From Symsagittifera roscoffensis (lineage: Eukaryota; Xenacoelomorpha; Acoela; Convolutidae): a DNA stretch of 64,000 bases. The notes beneath the pieces are model-generated. The model saw only the letters and a program-made list of their open reading frames with translations. It did no database searches and had not been told where the DNA came from. A program made the position numbers and the translations under genes. This document shows positions 18,289-28,583 of the stretch, one piece after another; position 1 is the stretch's first letter; each line of letters opens with the position of its first letter. The stretch is from NCBI RefSeq assembly GCF_963678635.1, contig NC_087071.1, positions 26,089,378-26,153,377 of the forward strand. Direction: 5' to 3'.

Positions 18289-20764
18289 ATGGGAGACGGT
18301 GACGTGAAAACTGAAAACGCCATTGAACCCAAAATTGAAGAAAATGGAATATCGAAGAGTCCACCTGCTTCCCGTCAAAGAGCTGAGAAGAAATTGCATC
18401 TACACAAAATTTTCCTTCCCGACTCGTTCAAAACATATGTCGTAGACTCTACTAAAGCTTTCGACAATATTGTGAAGTTGTTCAGAAGAGATATTCAAGA
18501 TTTCAAAATACTATCAGTAGACAGCGAGAGCACCCATGTATCTTTGGCTAGCAGTACCAATAGTACTAGGAGCATCGACCTGTTACAGATTGGAACTCTT
18601 GGAGGGAGGGCGTTCTTGTTCAGGTTGGGTGATTTTTATTGCCAGACATGAAATGGGCAAAGATACTATTTTCCGCTGGATAACTGACGATTTTTAATAT
18701 AAGCCTAGTAAGCTTCACAGGTTAGACGGCCCGCCATTTGTCCTAAGCTCTTTTAATAATGGTTAAATTATCTAACAAGCTCGAGTAACAAGACAGTTTG
18801 TTGCAAATCGTTCAATTATGCTTCGTAGATTGGCACTTTTGAAGACTTCTGAGCTGAACTACTTGCGCAACATCATGGCAGACCCTGGAATTGTGAAGAT
18901 GGGATCCCTCTTTCAGAACAAAGCCAGACGACTCTTTAACGATTGGAACATCTACGTCTCTAACTGGATAGACGTACAGAATGTGGCTCTGAACTGCCTG
19001 GATAAAAGAGTGGTTGGAAAGAGTCAAGGACTCCGCAATATGACCAGAGTGAGAACATAATCAGTTTTTTTATGAGTTGATTGAAATTCTTCGAAAATAT
19101 AAACCTTCTATTAAATGGTTGCCTAGATTTGGTGGGACGTAGAAACACACTTTAAGCCACTAAGACTATTCAAAAGATCATAAAAAAACATATATCGTAA
19201 GTAAATACCAAGAAATAAAAACAAGTTGAAGATTGGTTCATTGTAAACTTCGAAGAATTTGCTCTAGAGCCTTAAAATGAGAAGTTTTGATTTATCAACA
19301 CGATCACGATTCAAGTTTTAAGTTTCTGGATTTTTATAGTGAGAAAATTAGTTTGGCTTCGAGGTTTAAAAAATTTAGGTGTTTTTTCTCTGCCATTTTT
19401 CTGCTTCTTCAGTTAGACCCGTGAAAGATGTAGATCATTTATCTATTTCATTCAATTAATTCTACTCTCTATGTTTTAAGGCCATCATCGAGAAAAAATT
19501 GTTTTGGCTTTCACTGTTCGCAACAATAATTTAAAAACTTTCTTCAGTTTACACCGAATTTTGTACAGGAATTTATACAGAAAATGTTGGATATGAATCA
19601 TACGGTTAGGTAGCAGTATTTAGACAACCGCGTATTCAGACAGGTCAGTATTTAGACAAATACTGTTTTAACCAATGAGAATCGGGACAAGGAAGAAAGT
19701 AATATTTATGTCTTATCTAGATTATGATTGGTTCATAGAGTATTTGTCTAAATACTGACGAGTATGAATACGCGGTTGTCTAGATACAGACCGCACTCCG
19801 AATCATACGATGTAATCGCCAGAAAAAACAATGTCTTAATTTTCGTGAGTCATGAGCGAAAGATAGAAGTCTTTGTTCTTGACGAGGTTCTCATTTTTCA
19901 TTGAAGGCCTTCGTGGGTGCTGAGTTGGAGGCATTTGACGTGCAATCTATGGGACTGTGGGCAGCAGAGGAACTGACCGAGACTCAGGTGAACTTCGCCG
20001 CGCGCAATGTCATCGCAATCATGGACATATTCTGCAGCATATACGCAAACAGGTCTGTTGTTTTCCTTCAATGTCTTGGTTTGTATAGAAAAATCATCGC
20101 TTATTAATGATAACTCATCAATCAGATATGACAGTTATTTACAAAAGTTAAATAAAGATCAGACAATAAGGTAGCGTTTTATCTAAAATGAGTTGAGGGT
20201 GCTAAAAAACCAGTTTTGACTCGGTAATTCGTTGAACTTTAACTATTTCCACCTGGGTCATACAGATATCACAGAACTAATGACTAATAGCTCTAATTTT
20301 TTTTTGAGAAAAATTGTTTTTTTTATAGTTAATGCCAAATTTTTGGCAATATCTGTGACCTTGAACAGTTCGGTCAAAAATTATTGCATTTTAGGTTAAT
20401 TAGTTTTTCGAAAGCCGTTTTTACGCGTGGAAATCAGTAATGAGATGAAATTCGACGTCGAAATGAACAGTTTTGGATTAATTACTCTAGCGCCAGCTTA
20501 GTGTATTTTTAGGAATCTTCATTTTTTAAAAACCTAAGTAGCAAATATTGGTGCCACTATGTTGAGAGCCCCGAAATCGACTCCCCTAAAACAGCATTCC
20601 TAATCCACCAACTACGTAATCAAGAAATCGACAAACCAATCAGTATACGGGAGCGGAGACGATCGGCATTAAGCAGCGTTGATTCTAAGGAAAGCTTGGT
20701 GGAGGATCGAAGTAATTTACCGAAATCATCGGAGGACAAGAAATATAAATTTGAATTTTGCTAG
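18289..20764 (+). CDS. EXD2-like 3'-5' exonuclease, predicted catalytically dead (4 exons)
   Basis: Exons 18289-18623, 18829-19048, 19907-20052 and 20542-20764 join in phase with GT-AG introns of 205, 858 and 489 bases to give 307 residues. After a charged N-terminus comes a DnaQ/DEDDy exonuclease fold: ExoI at residues 75-84 (LSVDSESTHV; D78, E80), then SIDLLQIGTLGGRAFLF, IMADPGIVKMGSLFQNKARR and NWIDVQNVAL, then LWAAEELTETQVNFAARNV. The order and spacing fit EXD2 (for example LTEDQVIYAARDA in the family), which acts in DNA end resection and mitochondrial RNA metabolism. Three key sites are altered: the ExoII Asp is K143, and ExoIII Y-x3-D is F215-x3-N219. Only D78 and E80 remain. The start is the first Met in a coherent frame. 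The EXD2 assignment over EXD1 or Nibbler rests on pattern, not a search. Confidence 0.7.
19611..19793. mobile_element. Fold-back MITE (copy 1) in intron 2 of the EXD2-like gene
   Basis: TAGACAACCGCGTATTC at 19621-19637 is repeated as a perfect inverted copy at 19766-19782, with outer arms GCAGTATT and AGACCGC. Inner parts are also inverted (AACCAATGAGAATC versus GATTATGATTGGTT), so nearly the whole element can fold on itself. Two relatives lie at 42504-42715 and 48454-48667. Confidence 0.75.
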
Positions 20765-20932
20765 GAAAGCTTCAAGTGGCGCGCATCCCTCATGCGGCAC
20801 TTCAGAAAGACTCATTGTGTGACGAACAGGAAAAGCGTGACCTTATATCAAAAGTGTCACCTCACGAAGATTAACGGCGTGAGAAAAAGAAAGCTTCTGT
20901 GTGTCAAATGCAACGAGCTAATTTCCTATTAA
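20765..20932 (+). other. In-frame extension beyond the EXD2-like stop, zinc-finger-like
   Basis: The last coding residues and the bases after the TAG read KYKFEFC, stop, ESFKWRASLMRHFRKTH in one frame, then a run to LLCVKCNELISY and TAA at about 20932. Taking the stop as one residue, spacing is the classical C2H2 pattern (C-x3-F-x5-L-x2-H-x4-H), with the first Cys of the pair replaced by Phe. EXD2 proteins also have a Cys/His-rich C-terminal domain ending LLC..C, which this resembles. Alternatively GCTAG is a splice acceptor: an intron 20712-20764 (53 bases, GTAATT...CTAG) would give a different tail ending at about 20868. Confidence 0.4.
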
Positions 20933-21110
20933 GCATCTGTGGTTAGTGTGTGTGTGACTGTTAATCGCAAGGTCGCAGGTTCGAACCTCAGAGGTTGCCG
21001 AGTTTTTGCTAATTCGAGGCTTTTTTATTATTTTTCTTAATACACTTTATAAAGCTGCTTTTTCTCGTGTTCTGGCTAGTGTTTGCGAAGCGAAGCTTCT
21101 CCTTTTTTTT
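20931..21110 (+). mobile_element. tRNA-derived SINE copy 1 (Asn-like head)
   Basis: The head has a box-B match (GGTTCGAACCT at about 20980) and an ACTGTTAATC anticodon-loop look-alike with GTT. The body reads TTTTTGCTAATTCGAGGC, a T-rich run, then GCTAGTGTTTGCGAAGCGAAG. The body is shared with copy 2. It begins right after the zinc-finger-like extension of the EXD2-like locus. Confidence 0.6.
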
Positions 21111-21395
21111 TAATCAAATGAACCGAAAAAAGCTAATTCTTTCAAACAACATAACAATAAAAAAACTCGATTTCAGAAATTTTCTAACTGATTATATCTC
21201 GCAATTTTGTGAAATGCATATTTTATAAATAACGTGGATTTATGCGTTGCGATTTGTTACAAAGATAAGTGGGTGTCTTCAGTTTATTATATTCCAATTT
21301 ATTACTTGCAAAATTGTGTCTACTTGTTTTTGATGCCACTTTTTCTGAATCGCATTGGCAATTTATTAGCATATGTAGCTGCTTAATTCGTGACT

Positions 21396-21596
21396 AGTGT
21401 CTGCCGGTGGTTAAGAGAGCGTGGCTGAGTTGTGAGTGCAAGAGACTCAAAATCTCTTGATTGCTGTAGATCGCAGATTGAATCGAAGACCTAGCCAAAT
21501 TTTTGCTAATTCGAGGCTTTTTTGTTCTTTTTGCACTTTCTAGAGCTGCTTTTGATGTTCGCGCTAGTGTTTGCGAAGCGAAGCTTCGCCTCTGTG
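21396..21596 (+). mobile_element. tRNA-derived SINE copy 2 (Leu-like head)
   Basis: The head contains GTGGCTGAGTTGTGAGTGCA, an anticodon-arm look-alike AGAGACTCAAAATCTCT (loop CTCAAAA, anticodon CAA) and a mutated box B (AGATTGAATC). The body TTTTTGCTAATTCGAGGC ... GCTAGTGTTTGCGAAGCGAAG is the same as in copy 1, but the head is from a different tRNA. Confidence 0.6.
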
Positions 21597-21599
21597 TTA

Positions 21600-22715
21600 A
21601 CTTTATTCAAATTCGTTGACAGAAAAGATATTGCAAACACTTTGGCATTAACAATACAGCAACCATTGTTTCGAAAGGGACATTTTTTAAGATGAGTATT
21701 CAGTGTTTGTGATGTCTACCTAGATTGAGACTACCTTCTGTGTCGATAGAAGAGATCAAACAACACATTGCGTGGACCAGATTCTACAGCAGTGCTTTCT
21801 ACTCCGCATTCGCATAAGCAGTGCAACTGCCAATCAACCAACCGACCAAACAACCTGTTCAAAAACTAGAATCATTTTAATGGCAGTTTGAACAGTTCAG
21901 ATAGACAACATTTTTGCTGCGTTGAAGTTTCCAATGATCTGTTGTGAAACATATTTTCTGGAGTGAAAATCTTTAATTTGTTGCATGCAAAATTTCTTCA
22001 AAATTGGTCATTTGCTATTTAAATGTTGCTTTTCTGAGCTTTCACAACTGTCTATATGCTAGACATAATTCCAAATGGAAGAAAATGATTGGATGAGTTG
22101 ACTCCGTTTGACGCTTATTGGTCAGACAGACAAATTACAAAAATCTCTACTATCAGTGCTGCAGTTGGAAACTTGTAGTATAACTAAATGGACTCTTTTT
22201 ATCAGTTAGAACATTTATGTAAATCTCGGATTTTTTACTGAAAAAAGCCCCTTTTCAAGTTTTCATGGGTTTTTTTTGAAGAGGTTATTTTTTATGCTGA
22301 GTTTATGTTTATAGACCAGCTCTTTAGTTGCTTTAGATAGCCTGTTGTGCGCATCTTTTTAAAAAACAAACAACAAAAAAGAGTTCCTTTCGTAACATTA
22401 ATTTATTTAGTTTAACTGATTTATTTTCTTGGCTGTGAATCGCAAAATGTTTGACTTCCTTGTGAATGGCTTGACATATTCGAGGAAAATTAAATCTAAA
22501 CATTGCTCATTTGGTTATTTTCGTTCTAATCAGTGAAGTTTTTGGCTAAGTAAATTCTTCCTCGTGTCTAATGTTGAAGGCAATCGGCACACCTAATTGA
22601 TGATGGAACCGTTCCGCTACTGAGCCAGCGTTTATTTGCAGCTTTTGGATAATTTCAGATTCGAGACTTTAAGATGGGCCGAGAGAATCTCGTTAGAAAT
22701 TGACTAAAGATGCTC
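21600..22715. other. AT-rich spacer, no gene seen
   Basis: No frame of useful length, splice-linked coding text or repeat was recognised between the second SINE and the possible exon at 22717. Confidence 0.4.
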
Positions 22716-22716
22716 C

Positions 22717-22999
22717 TTAATCGAAGTTATAGTACTTTGGAATCGTGCATTTGGTTCCCGTTCCAGTGTTTTTAAATTCCAAAGAATTAAAGAAAAGTAT
22801 AAAAATATTTGACTCGTTCGAATTTTTTCCAGAAGCTTGACCATCATCCAGATGATGTGCCTTCATGACAGCGCAGAAGCCAGAATTGTCTGTAGCATTA
22901 AGATAATGCTTCTCCGGTTCACTAGTGTAGAATAAGGGGATTCCTTCGCAAGCTGTCCCTTTGGCAGTGAATTCAGCGGGGCGACCCAGATTCACTACT
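22717..22999 (-). CDS. Possible single exon of an unidentified minus-strand gene
   Basis: An open frame of 92 codons on minus reads VNLGRPAEFTAKGTACEGIP, LFYTSEPEKHYLNATDNSGF and VMKAHHLDDGQASGKNSNES and ends in a stop. A splice-acceptor look-alike (TTCGGGATTGTAG) lies just upstream on minus, so it would be a terminal exon. Codon choice looks protein-like (few runs, balanced residues), but I found no partner exon and no known domain. It may be a transposon-borne exon or chance. Confidence 0.3.
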
Positions 23000-23282
23000 T
23001 TCTACAATCCCGAAAGGGTTGATTTGGTGGCAAAAATCCTGTATTGCTCTCTGTTGCTTGCCCCTTTTGTGTATTGCTCTTCCGGCTGTCTTGTCTACTC
23101 GATATAATCGCAAGAATTTCTAATTGTAATTTAATTCAGATGATTATACGTCTGATTACAGAGGGCTCTGAGTGGCCAGGTTATAATCTAATAACCAAAT
23201 CAAAGGGAAAGGGTCTGCGATTTATCAGCATAAATTGTCTTATTGCAATTAACTTCAAGCTAACTCCACTAATATTGAACTA

Positions 23283-23480
23283 TTCTCTCTCTAGAGAATC
23301 TCTGACGAGAAGCAACTAGTTACTATTTCTGCTGCAGTTGTTCTTTTACCAACTACTCGATTCGCTAGCAATACTTCTTCTATTCTCTGACGAGAACCAA
23401 CTATTAATAGTTGCTAACACTGTTCTCTTATCTGACTGAGAACCAACTACTCTCAATAGTAGCTAACAACTGTTCTGACT
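23283..23480 (+). repeat. Degenerate tandem repeat, about 60-bp unit, 3-4 copies
   Basis: Units share TTCTCTGACGAGAACCAACTA, AATAGTTGCTAACA and CTGTTCT, with the complementary look CTA...TAG inside each unit. Copies start near 23287, 23385 and 23430. Confidence 0.6.
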
Positions 23481-24225
23481 CTTAAAGGCTATCCGGTACC
23501 TCCAATTCCTTATCTTTCTTTACACTTAGTTTTACTTAAGTCACCTCATTCCCTATCAGTCCTGACATCCGCCTAAATCACCCGTCCGCACATGTTTATC
23601 CGCAGAGTCTATATCTCCGCAGAGACTATATCCCTCCTCCTGTCAACTCTGTCACGTGCCAACTTCGGTTTCTTTTATCAATCTTTTCACACTTATTAGA
23701 TACCCAGTATGCGGTAGCTGTCACAATTTGACCAAGCAAACAAATGTCATACGATTCTATTCCACCAATTCCTGAACTCCGTGAACTTCAGCTCTCGAGT
23801 TCAACTCAACTTCCAAACCATGCTATGTTTACTCAGTAATCCTCCCAAGGTCTTAATTTTAATTATCCCGTTAACGTTCCGACCTCGATAGGGTAGGGGA
23901 GACCTTTTTCATTGGTATCTAATTCATTCCAAGCATCTAAAATTTCTACCTGTACTCTATTATAATCACGACTTTCTAGCTATCAAAGGAACGTAGTTCG
24001 TCTATTAGGGGTCAAATCAAACCAGAAAGTCACCACCGGGAAGCCAAGTAAAATCCCCGTCCATTCATTTTATTTAGGAGACTAAATATACTGAGCATAA
24101 GTCAAACAATGAGACCATGGATTGATTTCTAAAAAATCAAATTTCGGCCAAAATTTTGAAAAGGGAAAACGTTTTTAAGTTGATTCATAGTAACACCTAT
24201 ACTCATTGCCGCCGCATCACTGATA
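23480..24225. other. No gene recognised; likely eroded retroelement flank
   Basis: Only short frames are present. It directly precedes the LTR-retrotransposon integrase-like fragment at 24230 and may be its eroded upstream part, but no RT or integrase motif can be read. Confidence 0.3.
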
Positions 24226-24229
24226 AGAC

Positions 24230-25130
24230 CAACATGTTCCGAAATCAATTTAAATTATGACGGCCTATAAAAGAAGGCACAAAAGTGTTGCTAGAAAATA
24301 GATCCAAACCACTAAAGTCTCAAAAGCTTTTGAATTTACGATCTGGACCTTATACCGTAATTGAAAAAATCACTGAAGTAACGTACGGAATTCAAAATGA
24401 TTTCACTAATGAAAAAAGATTGTCCACCGCAATCATATTATTGAATACTTTCCTAAAGAACAACAAATGCCCAAACTATTGCAAGAGTACTCTAGTGATT
24501 TATTTTCAAGTGATTTTTATGATCATATAACAAATCAACTCCTTCAATAAATCTAATTAGGTTGAAAATCTACAATACCAGTTTTGGCCAGTAGTCAACA
24601 ATGGTTATCCGCAAATGACTGATATTAAACCTACAAATGAGGATCAAAATAAAACCATCATACATGAACAATCATTGGGTTCAGGCAGAGAAACCATGCA
24701 TCTAAGAACTTTGTTCGATGCGACAGCGATTGACCAAAATCTTCGACCTATTCGAAGTTCGACTCCCTATCCTATTGATAAAACCCCTAATCCGTCTACT
24801 AGTCAATCTAGTAGTTATGGCCACCGCCGCCTACCTAGCCGCAGTATAAGTCCTAACACTGTCCAATAAGTCCAAGTCCTTCAAGTGACTTTGGCCGCCG
24901 CCACCCCAATATAACAACACAATATAATACTACCTCCTGATTTCTCTCGTTTATCTGAATCATCTGATATATTTGCTGATAGAAAAATAGCTCTCAGGAA
25001 AGTTTCTATGAGAACACTCGATCCGCACCTGGATCACTTTGCGAATCTAAAAGACTTAAACGGACAAATCGTCCTACAAACTTTTATGGAACTACAATTC
25101 CATCTAGTTTAGTTGGTAATTTTAAAAAGA
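24230..25130 (+). pseudogene. LTR-retrotransposon pol 3' end (integrase C-terminus) remnant
   Basis: The plus strand reads VLLENRSKPLKSQKLLNLRS, GPYTVIEKITEVTYGIQN, then after a shift IEYFPKEQQMPK. A basic VLL...K...K...GPy.Vi......Y.i pattern is the DNA-binding C-terminal (GPY/F) module of gypsy-type integrases. Downstream frames (24615-24869 and about 24925-25110, for example FSRLSESSDIFADRKIAL) continue as a proline- and serine-rich tail. Stops at about 24530, 24557 and 24867 show it is dead. The GPY/F module in life would help target integration. Confidence 0.6.
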
Positions 25131-25133
25131 AAT

Positions 25134-25560
25134 AATAAATGCTAACTGTTTATTTGGCCAAACATTCTTTTTGTTTGTAACTTTTTTTTAATGGCTTTTC
25201 TCTTTTTTCTTGATTTTTTGTAATAAAACAACAAAAAAACTCCAAAAACAAAATATTTTTAAATTGAACTTAAAAATAATTTTTATGAATATGCGAGTTT
25301 ATATCCGTATAGGATTGCATCATTTTCACCGCCACCAATTTTCCTAGCGAGTTCTCTGCGGCCCTACTCAGGCTCCACTGCAAACTGCAGAGCTGAATAA
25401 GGCCGCCACCAAGCCTGATAAATTTCATCCAGCATGATATCGAACTGTTTTTGTTCTAAAGTCTTCTTATTCTGACCTTTTGAAGAATTCTTCTTGAAAC
25501 TAAAACTAATATATATATATATATACCTATACTCTTTCTATGTTGCCATTCCACTTAAAT
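25134..25560. other. AT-rich stretch after pol remnant, possible LTR remains
   Basis: No coding sequence. It contains T-rich and A-rich tracts (25170-25265) and an (AT)n run at 25509-25524. It could be the 3' untranslated part or LTR of the element above, but no second copy is in the window. Confidence 0.3.
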
Positions 25561-25569
25561 AAAAGTTTT

Positions 25570-25953
25570 CTATTTCCATTTTTTTATGGGTGTATAGTTA
25601 AAGAAACTTACATCCTGCCCAAAGAATAAGGACAAAAAGTCCATCGTCTCCTTTGAGACCACGTCTCCAATCCATGCACTCCAAATTTTTTTTGCAAGAT
25701 ATTTGCTCTGAATTGAGCATAACTCGAATAAATCTCCAGAATTCAGCACCGGATAGCTCCAGATGAAACTCCTATCCATCCACGGCATCATTTCCATTGG
25801 TCTTAAATTCAACCCCTTCTCGAGCAGTCCATCATATATCCCCACCTTCCTTTCAATTTCCTTGTCCTCCAGCAAGGCTCCGTACGTAAAGTTCAACTCG
25901 TCTCCTTAGTTTAAAAATGTCTCCGGGAAATCCACCGGCTCGACGAAATTCAT
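25570..25953 (-). pseudogene. Unidentified short ORF with one in-frame stop
   Basis: On minus, an ATG at about 25953 starts MNFVEPVDFPETFLN, then TAA, then GDELNFTYGALLEDKEIE, GLNLRPMEMMPWMDRSFIWS, GDLFELCSIQSKYLAKKIWS and FLSLFFGQDVSFFNYTPIKK to a stop at 25570. About 127 codons are free of other stops and look protein-like. It lies between two LTR-retrotransposon-like segments on the opposite strand. No family recognised. Confidence 0.35.
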
Positions 25954-26319
25954 TTTTAATGAGAATTTTTTTTAAAAATAATAAATGATAAATGAAGTTT
26001 AACACAAAGAGCAATGAAATGATGTTGCTTTTAGTCCTCTTTTATGAAGAGATGTTTTTCTTCTTTTTTTCCCTCCTACAATCGTGAAAGGGAATGCAGT
26101 TGTTAAACTTAAACAACAGCATAATCGAATAAAATCTTCGCTGCTACATCTTAACAAATCAAAAAATTGAGTAGAAAAACCACGACATTAAAACACGAGT
26201 GGAAAAACCAGAACATTAAAAGCGAACGCCGGAGGATATACGACTTAAAACGAGTCACCTCCGAAAGACGCCGAAACACAACGGCCAATCAGAGCTTAGA
26301 TTTGCAAAAAAGCAAAAAC

Positions 26320-26455
26320 AGCCTTTAAAAACTAACTGATGTACAGTTACTTTCATTCTCACTCAATTCCACATCCTGCATTCTAAACCTCCTCTTTACA
26401 AATAATAAACTTACTAAAATCCTCAACTAAAAAAAAATTAACTCAGATTTCTCAT
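26320..26455 (+). promoter_or_regulatory. Possible core promoter of the locus at 26459
   Basis: TTTAAAAAC at about 26323 is a TATA-like box, followed about 30 bases later by TCATTCTCACTCAATTCC, a pyrimidine-rich initiator-like stretch, then an A/C-rich untranslated leader to the ATG at 26459. Confidence 0.3.
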
Positions 26456-26458
26456 CAA

Positions 26459-27249
26459 ATGACAAATCGAAACATTGAACTAGAGGAAGGTGAACTGATG
26501 GACCAAGATCCCGTTCTAACAACTCTCGAGGATTTGCTTAAAGATATACCAACAGATTCAACTATGGAAGCAACAATTGACGACGACTTGAGAGATTTTG
26601 AGGATCTTTTCTCCCTCCTACCGCAAACCGATCCACTGGACTCGCAGCTTTCAGCACCGACTCAACAACCAACTGTTTCCATTACTACGACCCCTACTGC
26701 AGCGCCGGCCTCAGCACGATCATTTGTTGTACCACTGTCTCACACCACTTCAGCTGTCCAAATAGCTACAGCATCAAAACCACCACCCCTAAAAGTTTCA
26801 CCCCCTAATTTCAAATACCCTTGGTTCCCTCAAATTCTCGAATTAAAAAACGAACCCAGATAGTAAGAACATAAAAGATACTAACGGCAAATACGCCGGT
26901 ATCAGTTTCTCAACACCCAATTACCATTAGGCGACAGCCCTTACACGCCACTGATTTAAATACTAAGTTACATATTCAGTTAGATAGGGAACGGTACATA
27001 AATTCCAACAGTAATCCCGGCTTCGATATGGATCTCAATTATGCTCTGAATCCGTTAATCAATCGTTTTAAATTAGAAGCCTACCATCTCATAAAGAAAA
27101 TGTACTCAATAACCTATTCCTTTCTTGAGTATCAAAAAATCTATGTTCCCGCAAAATATCTGACTGTAAAATTACAAACCCCGCAGTTGGATAAATACAC
27201 TGAGCAAATCCAACGTAGCCATTTACATGAAACCCATCAAATTCGGTAG
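26459..27249 (+). pseudogene. Uncharacterised split locus with branch-point-like intron
   Basis: Part 1 (26459-26862) encodes an acidic then Ser/Thr/Pro-rich stretch (MTNRNIELEEGELMDQDPVL ... TTTPTAAPASARSF ... PPNFKYPWFPQ). A 68-base intron-like segment follows (26863-26930): GTAAGA donor, TACTAAC branch-point consensus, TTACCATTAG acceptor. Part 2 (about 26932-27249) reads RQPLHATDLNTKLHIQLDRE, NPGFDMDLNYALNPLINRFK, LEAYHLIKKMYSITYSFLEY. However, joining at these sites recreates a TAG at the junction, so the gene is either mutated or spliced differently. A coiled-coil-like tail (LKKQIHNFKTKNHQLIARLE) lies beyond the stop at 27247. The helical part 2 could be a gag-like capsid; no family is assigned. 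Confidence 0.35.
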
Positions 27250-27309
27250 CTAAAAAAGCAAATCCACAATTTTAAAACAAAAAATCACCAACTCATAGCC
27301 CGGTTGGAA

Positions 27310-28130
27310 AGAAAATTATAAAAGTTAATCCTTTCATTTTTTATAGCTATGTAGTATAGCTACTAATTTTGCCTTTTCCAACAATTTTGATTATTAATAA
27401 AAAACAAAAAATACACCCTTTTGTATGAACCAGTCCTCCCCAATTACGCATACGGACACCCACTTCACATACTTCAGGGCGAAAAGGAAACTTCAAGAAA
27501 AGAATGTTCAAGGAATGATAATAATGAACTGAACCTCAAACTTTTGAGAAACAAATAATTTTGATGTATTTAAATTTATAATTTGATCACTTGTGTAAAT
27601 TCTATTTGATTTATAAATGTAACAGTTGTATTTTAATTCATTAAGCCTGACTCAAAATTAGGTCAACCATAACTGCAACATCTGCTACTGTTAATAAACT
27701 AATTGAGCAAAGATCACCGGTTAAAGGAAAATAGCTTCGGTTAATTAAAAAATACCTCGCTTGATTTGCAGGGTAAACTAAAAAGTTTTAGTTTTTTCTC
27801 CCCAAATAGGAGGATGAATATGTTCTGATTTCAAATTGAAACAGAAACATGAATTATTTTATTATGCTCACAAAGTATGGCGCCGCCGCCACCACAAAAT
27901 AAATATGTTTTTATCCCTTTGCAAAAGGAAGGGAAATGCTATTGGAATAATTCGTATAACGTTTTAAGCATGGAAATGAAACGACTATTCTCGTTCAATG
28001 CGAATAAAAACGATTCCTCTTGTAAAATACGAGCATACGAAAGATTCTTCACGTGAAATACGAATGCACGAATAGCATTCACGAGAGAATACGAAGTTAA
28101 AAAGTAACTCATTTGATACGAAAAAGTGGG
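27310..28130. other. Noncoding AT-rich spacer
   Basis: No supported gene. A GCCGCCGCCACC tract at 27884-27896 resembles CCGCCGCCACC at about 24895, near the end of the pol remnant, hinting that both belong to related retroelement copies. Confidence 0.3.
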
Positions 28131-28470
28131 AGATTTCCCATTTGAGTATAAATAGAAGCTAAAAACTACTGAAAATAATTCCAACAAAATCTCACAAAAA
28201 ACCAACATCACTCTCTTCAACCACCCCAACCCTTCTCTATAAAATATTATCCATTCTCAGTAAAAATATCTCTAATCTCACCCTTAAAATAAATATTGAG
28301 TCAAAAGGCAACTTGCAGTATATTCATACTAACTTCTTTTCTAAGTAGTTACCTTGCTTAAATTCTTAGTCTCGTTCATTTTCCGTTCGTGTTGTTGTAA
28401 GTAGTAATTGAAGACTGAAGATTTTGGCTTCGCTGTTGAATAACTCGGGAGTTCAGCGGTATGACCTTAA
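28130..28470 (+). promoter_or_regulatory. Possible promoter or LTR leader with TATA box
   Basis: GAGTATAAATAGAAGC (28142-28157) contains a strong TATAAATAG box, followed by A/C-rich leader text ending in CTCTCTTCAACC. No downstream coding frame is linked to it, so it may be an LTR promoter. Confidence 0.3.
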
Positions 28471-28569
28471 TTAAGCTGCATCTAGACTTCACTTTCCTAC
28501 TTCACACTACTCTTTCCTATCCTTGACTATTTCACCCTGTCCAAACCTCCTCTCAACTCTCCGAGGGTT

Positions 28570-28583
28570 GGGGGGGGGGGGGG
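28570..28583 (+). repeat. Poly-G run
   Basis: Fourteen consecutive G residues within a G-rich patch (28560-28620) followed by GAGGTAGGGTAGGGTA. It is unusual in this AT-rich sequence and prone to sequencing error or G-quadruplex formation. Confidence 0.9.

Noticed and set aside
20931-21010. Functional tRNA-Asn(GTT) gene
   Set aside because: The D arm is abnormal (GTGTGTGTG) and it leads into the same SINE body; a retroposed head is more likely.
21396-21490. Functional tRNA-Leu(CAA) gene
   Set aside because: Box B is mutated, the acceptor stem does not close, and the sequence continues into a SINE body shared with the copy at 20931.
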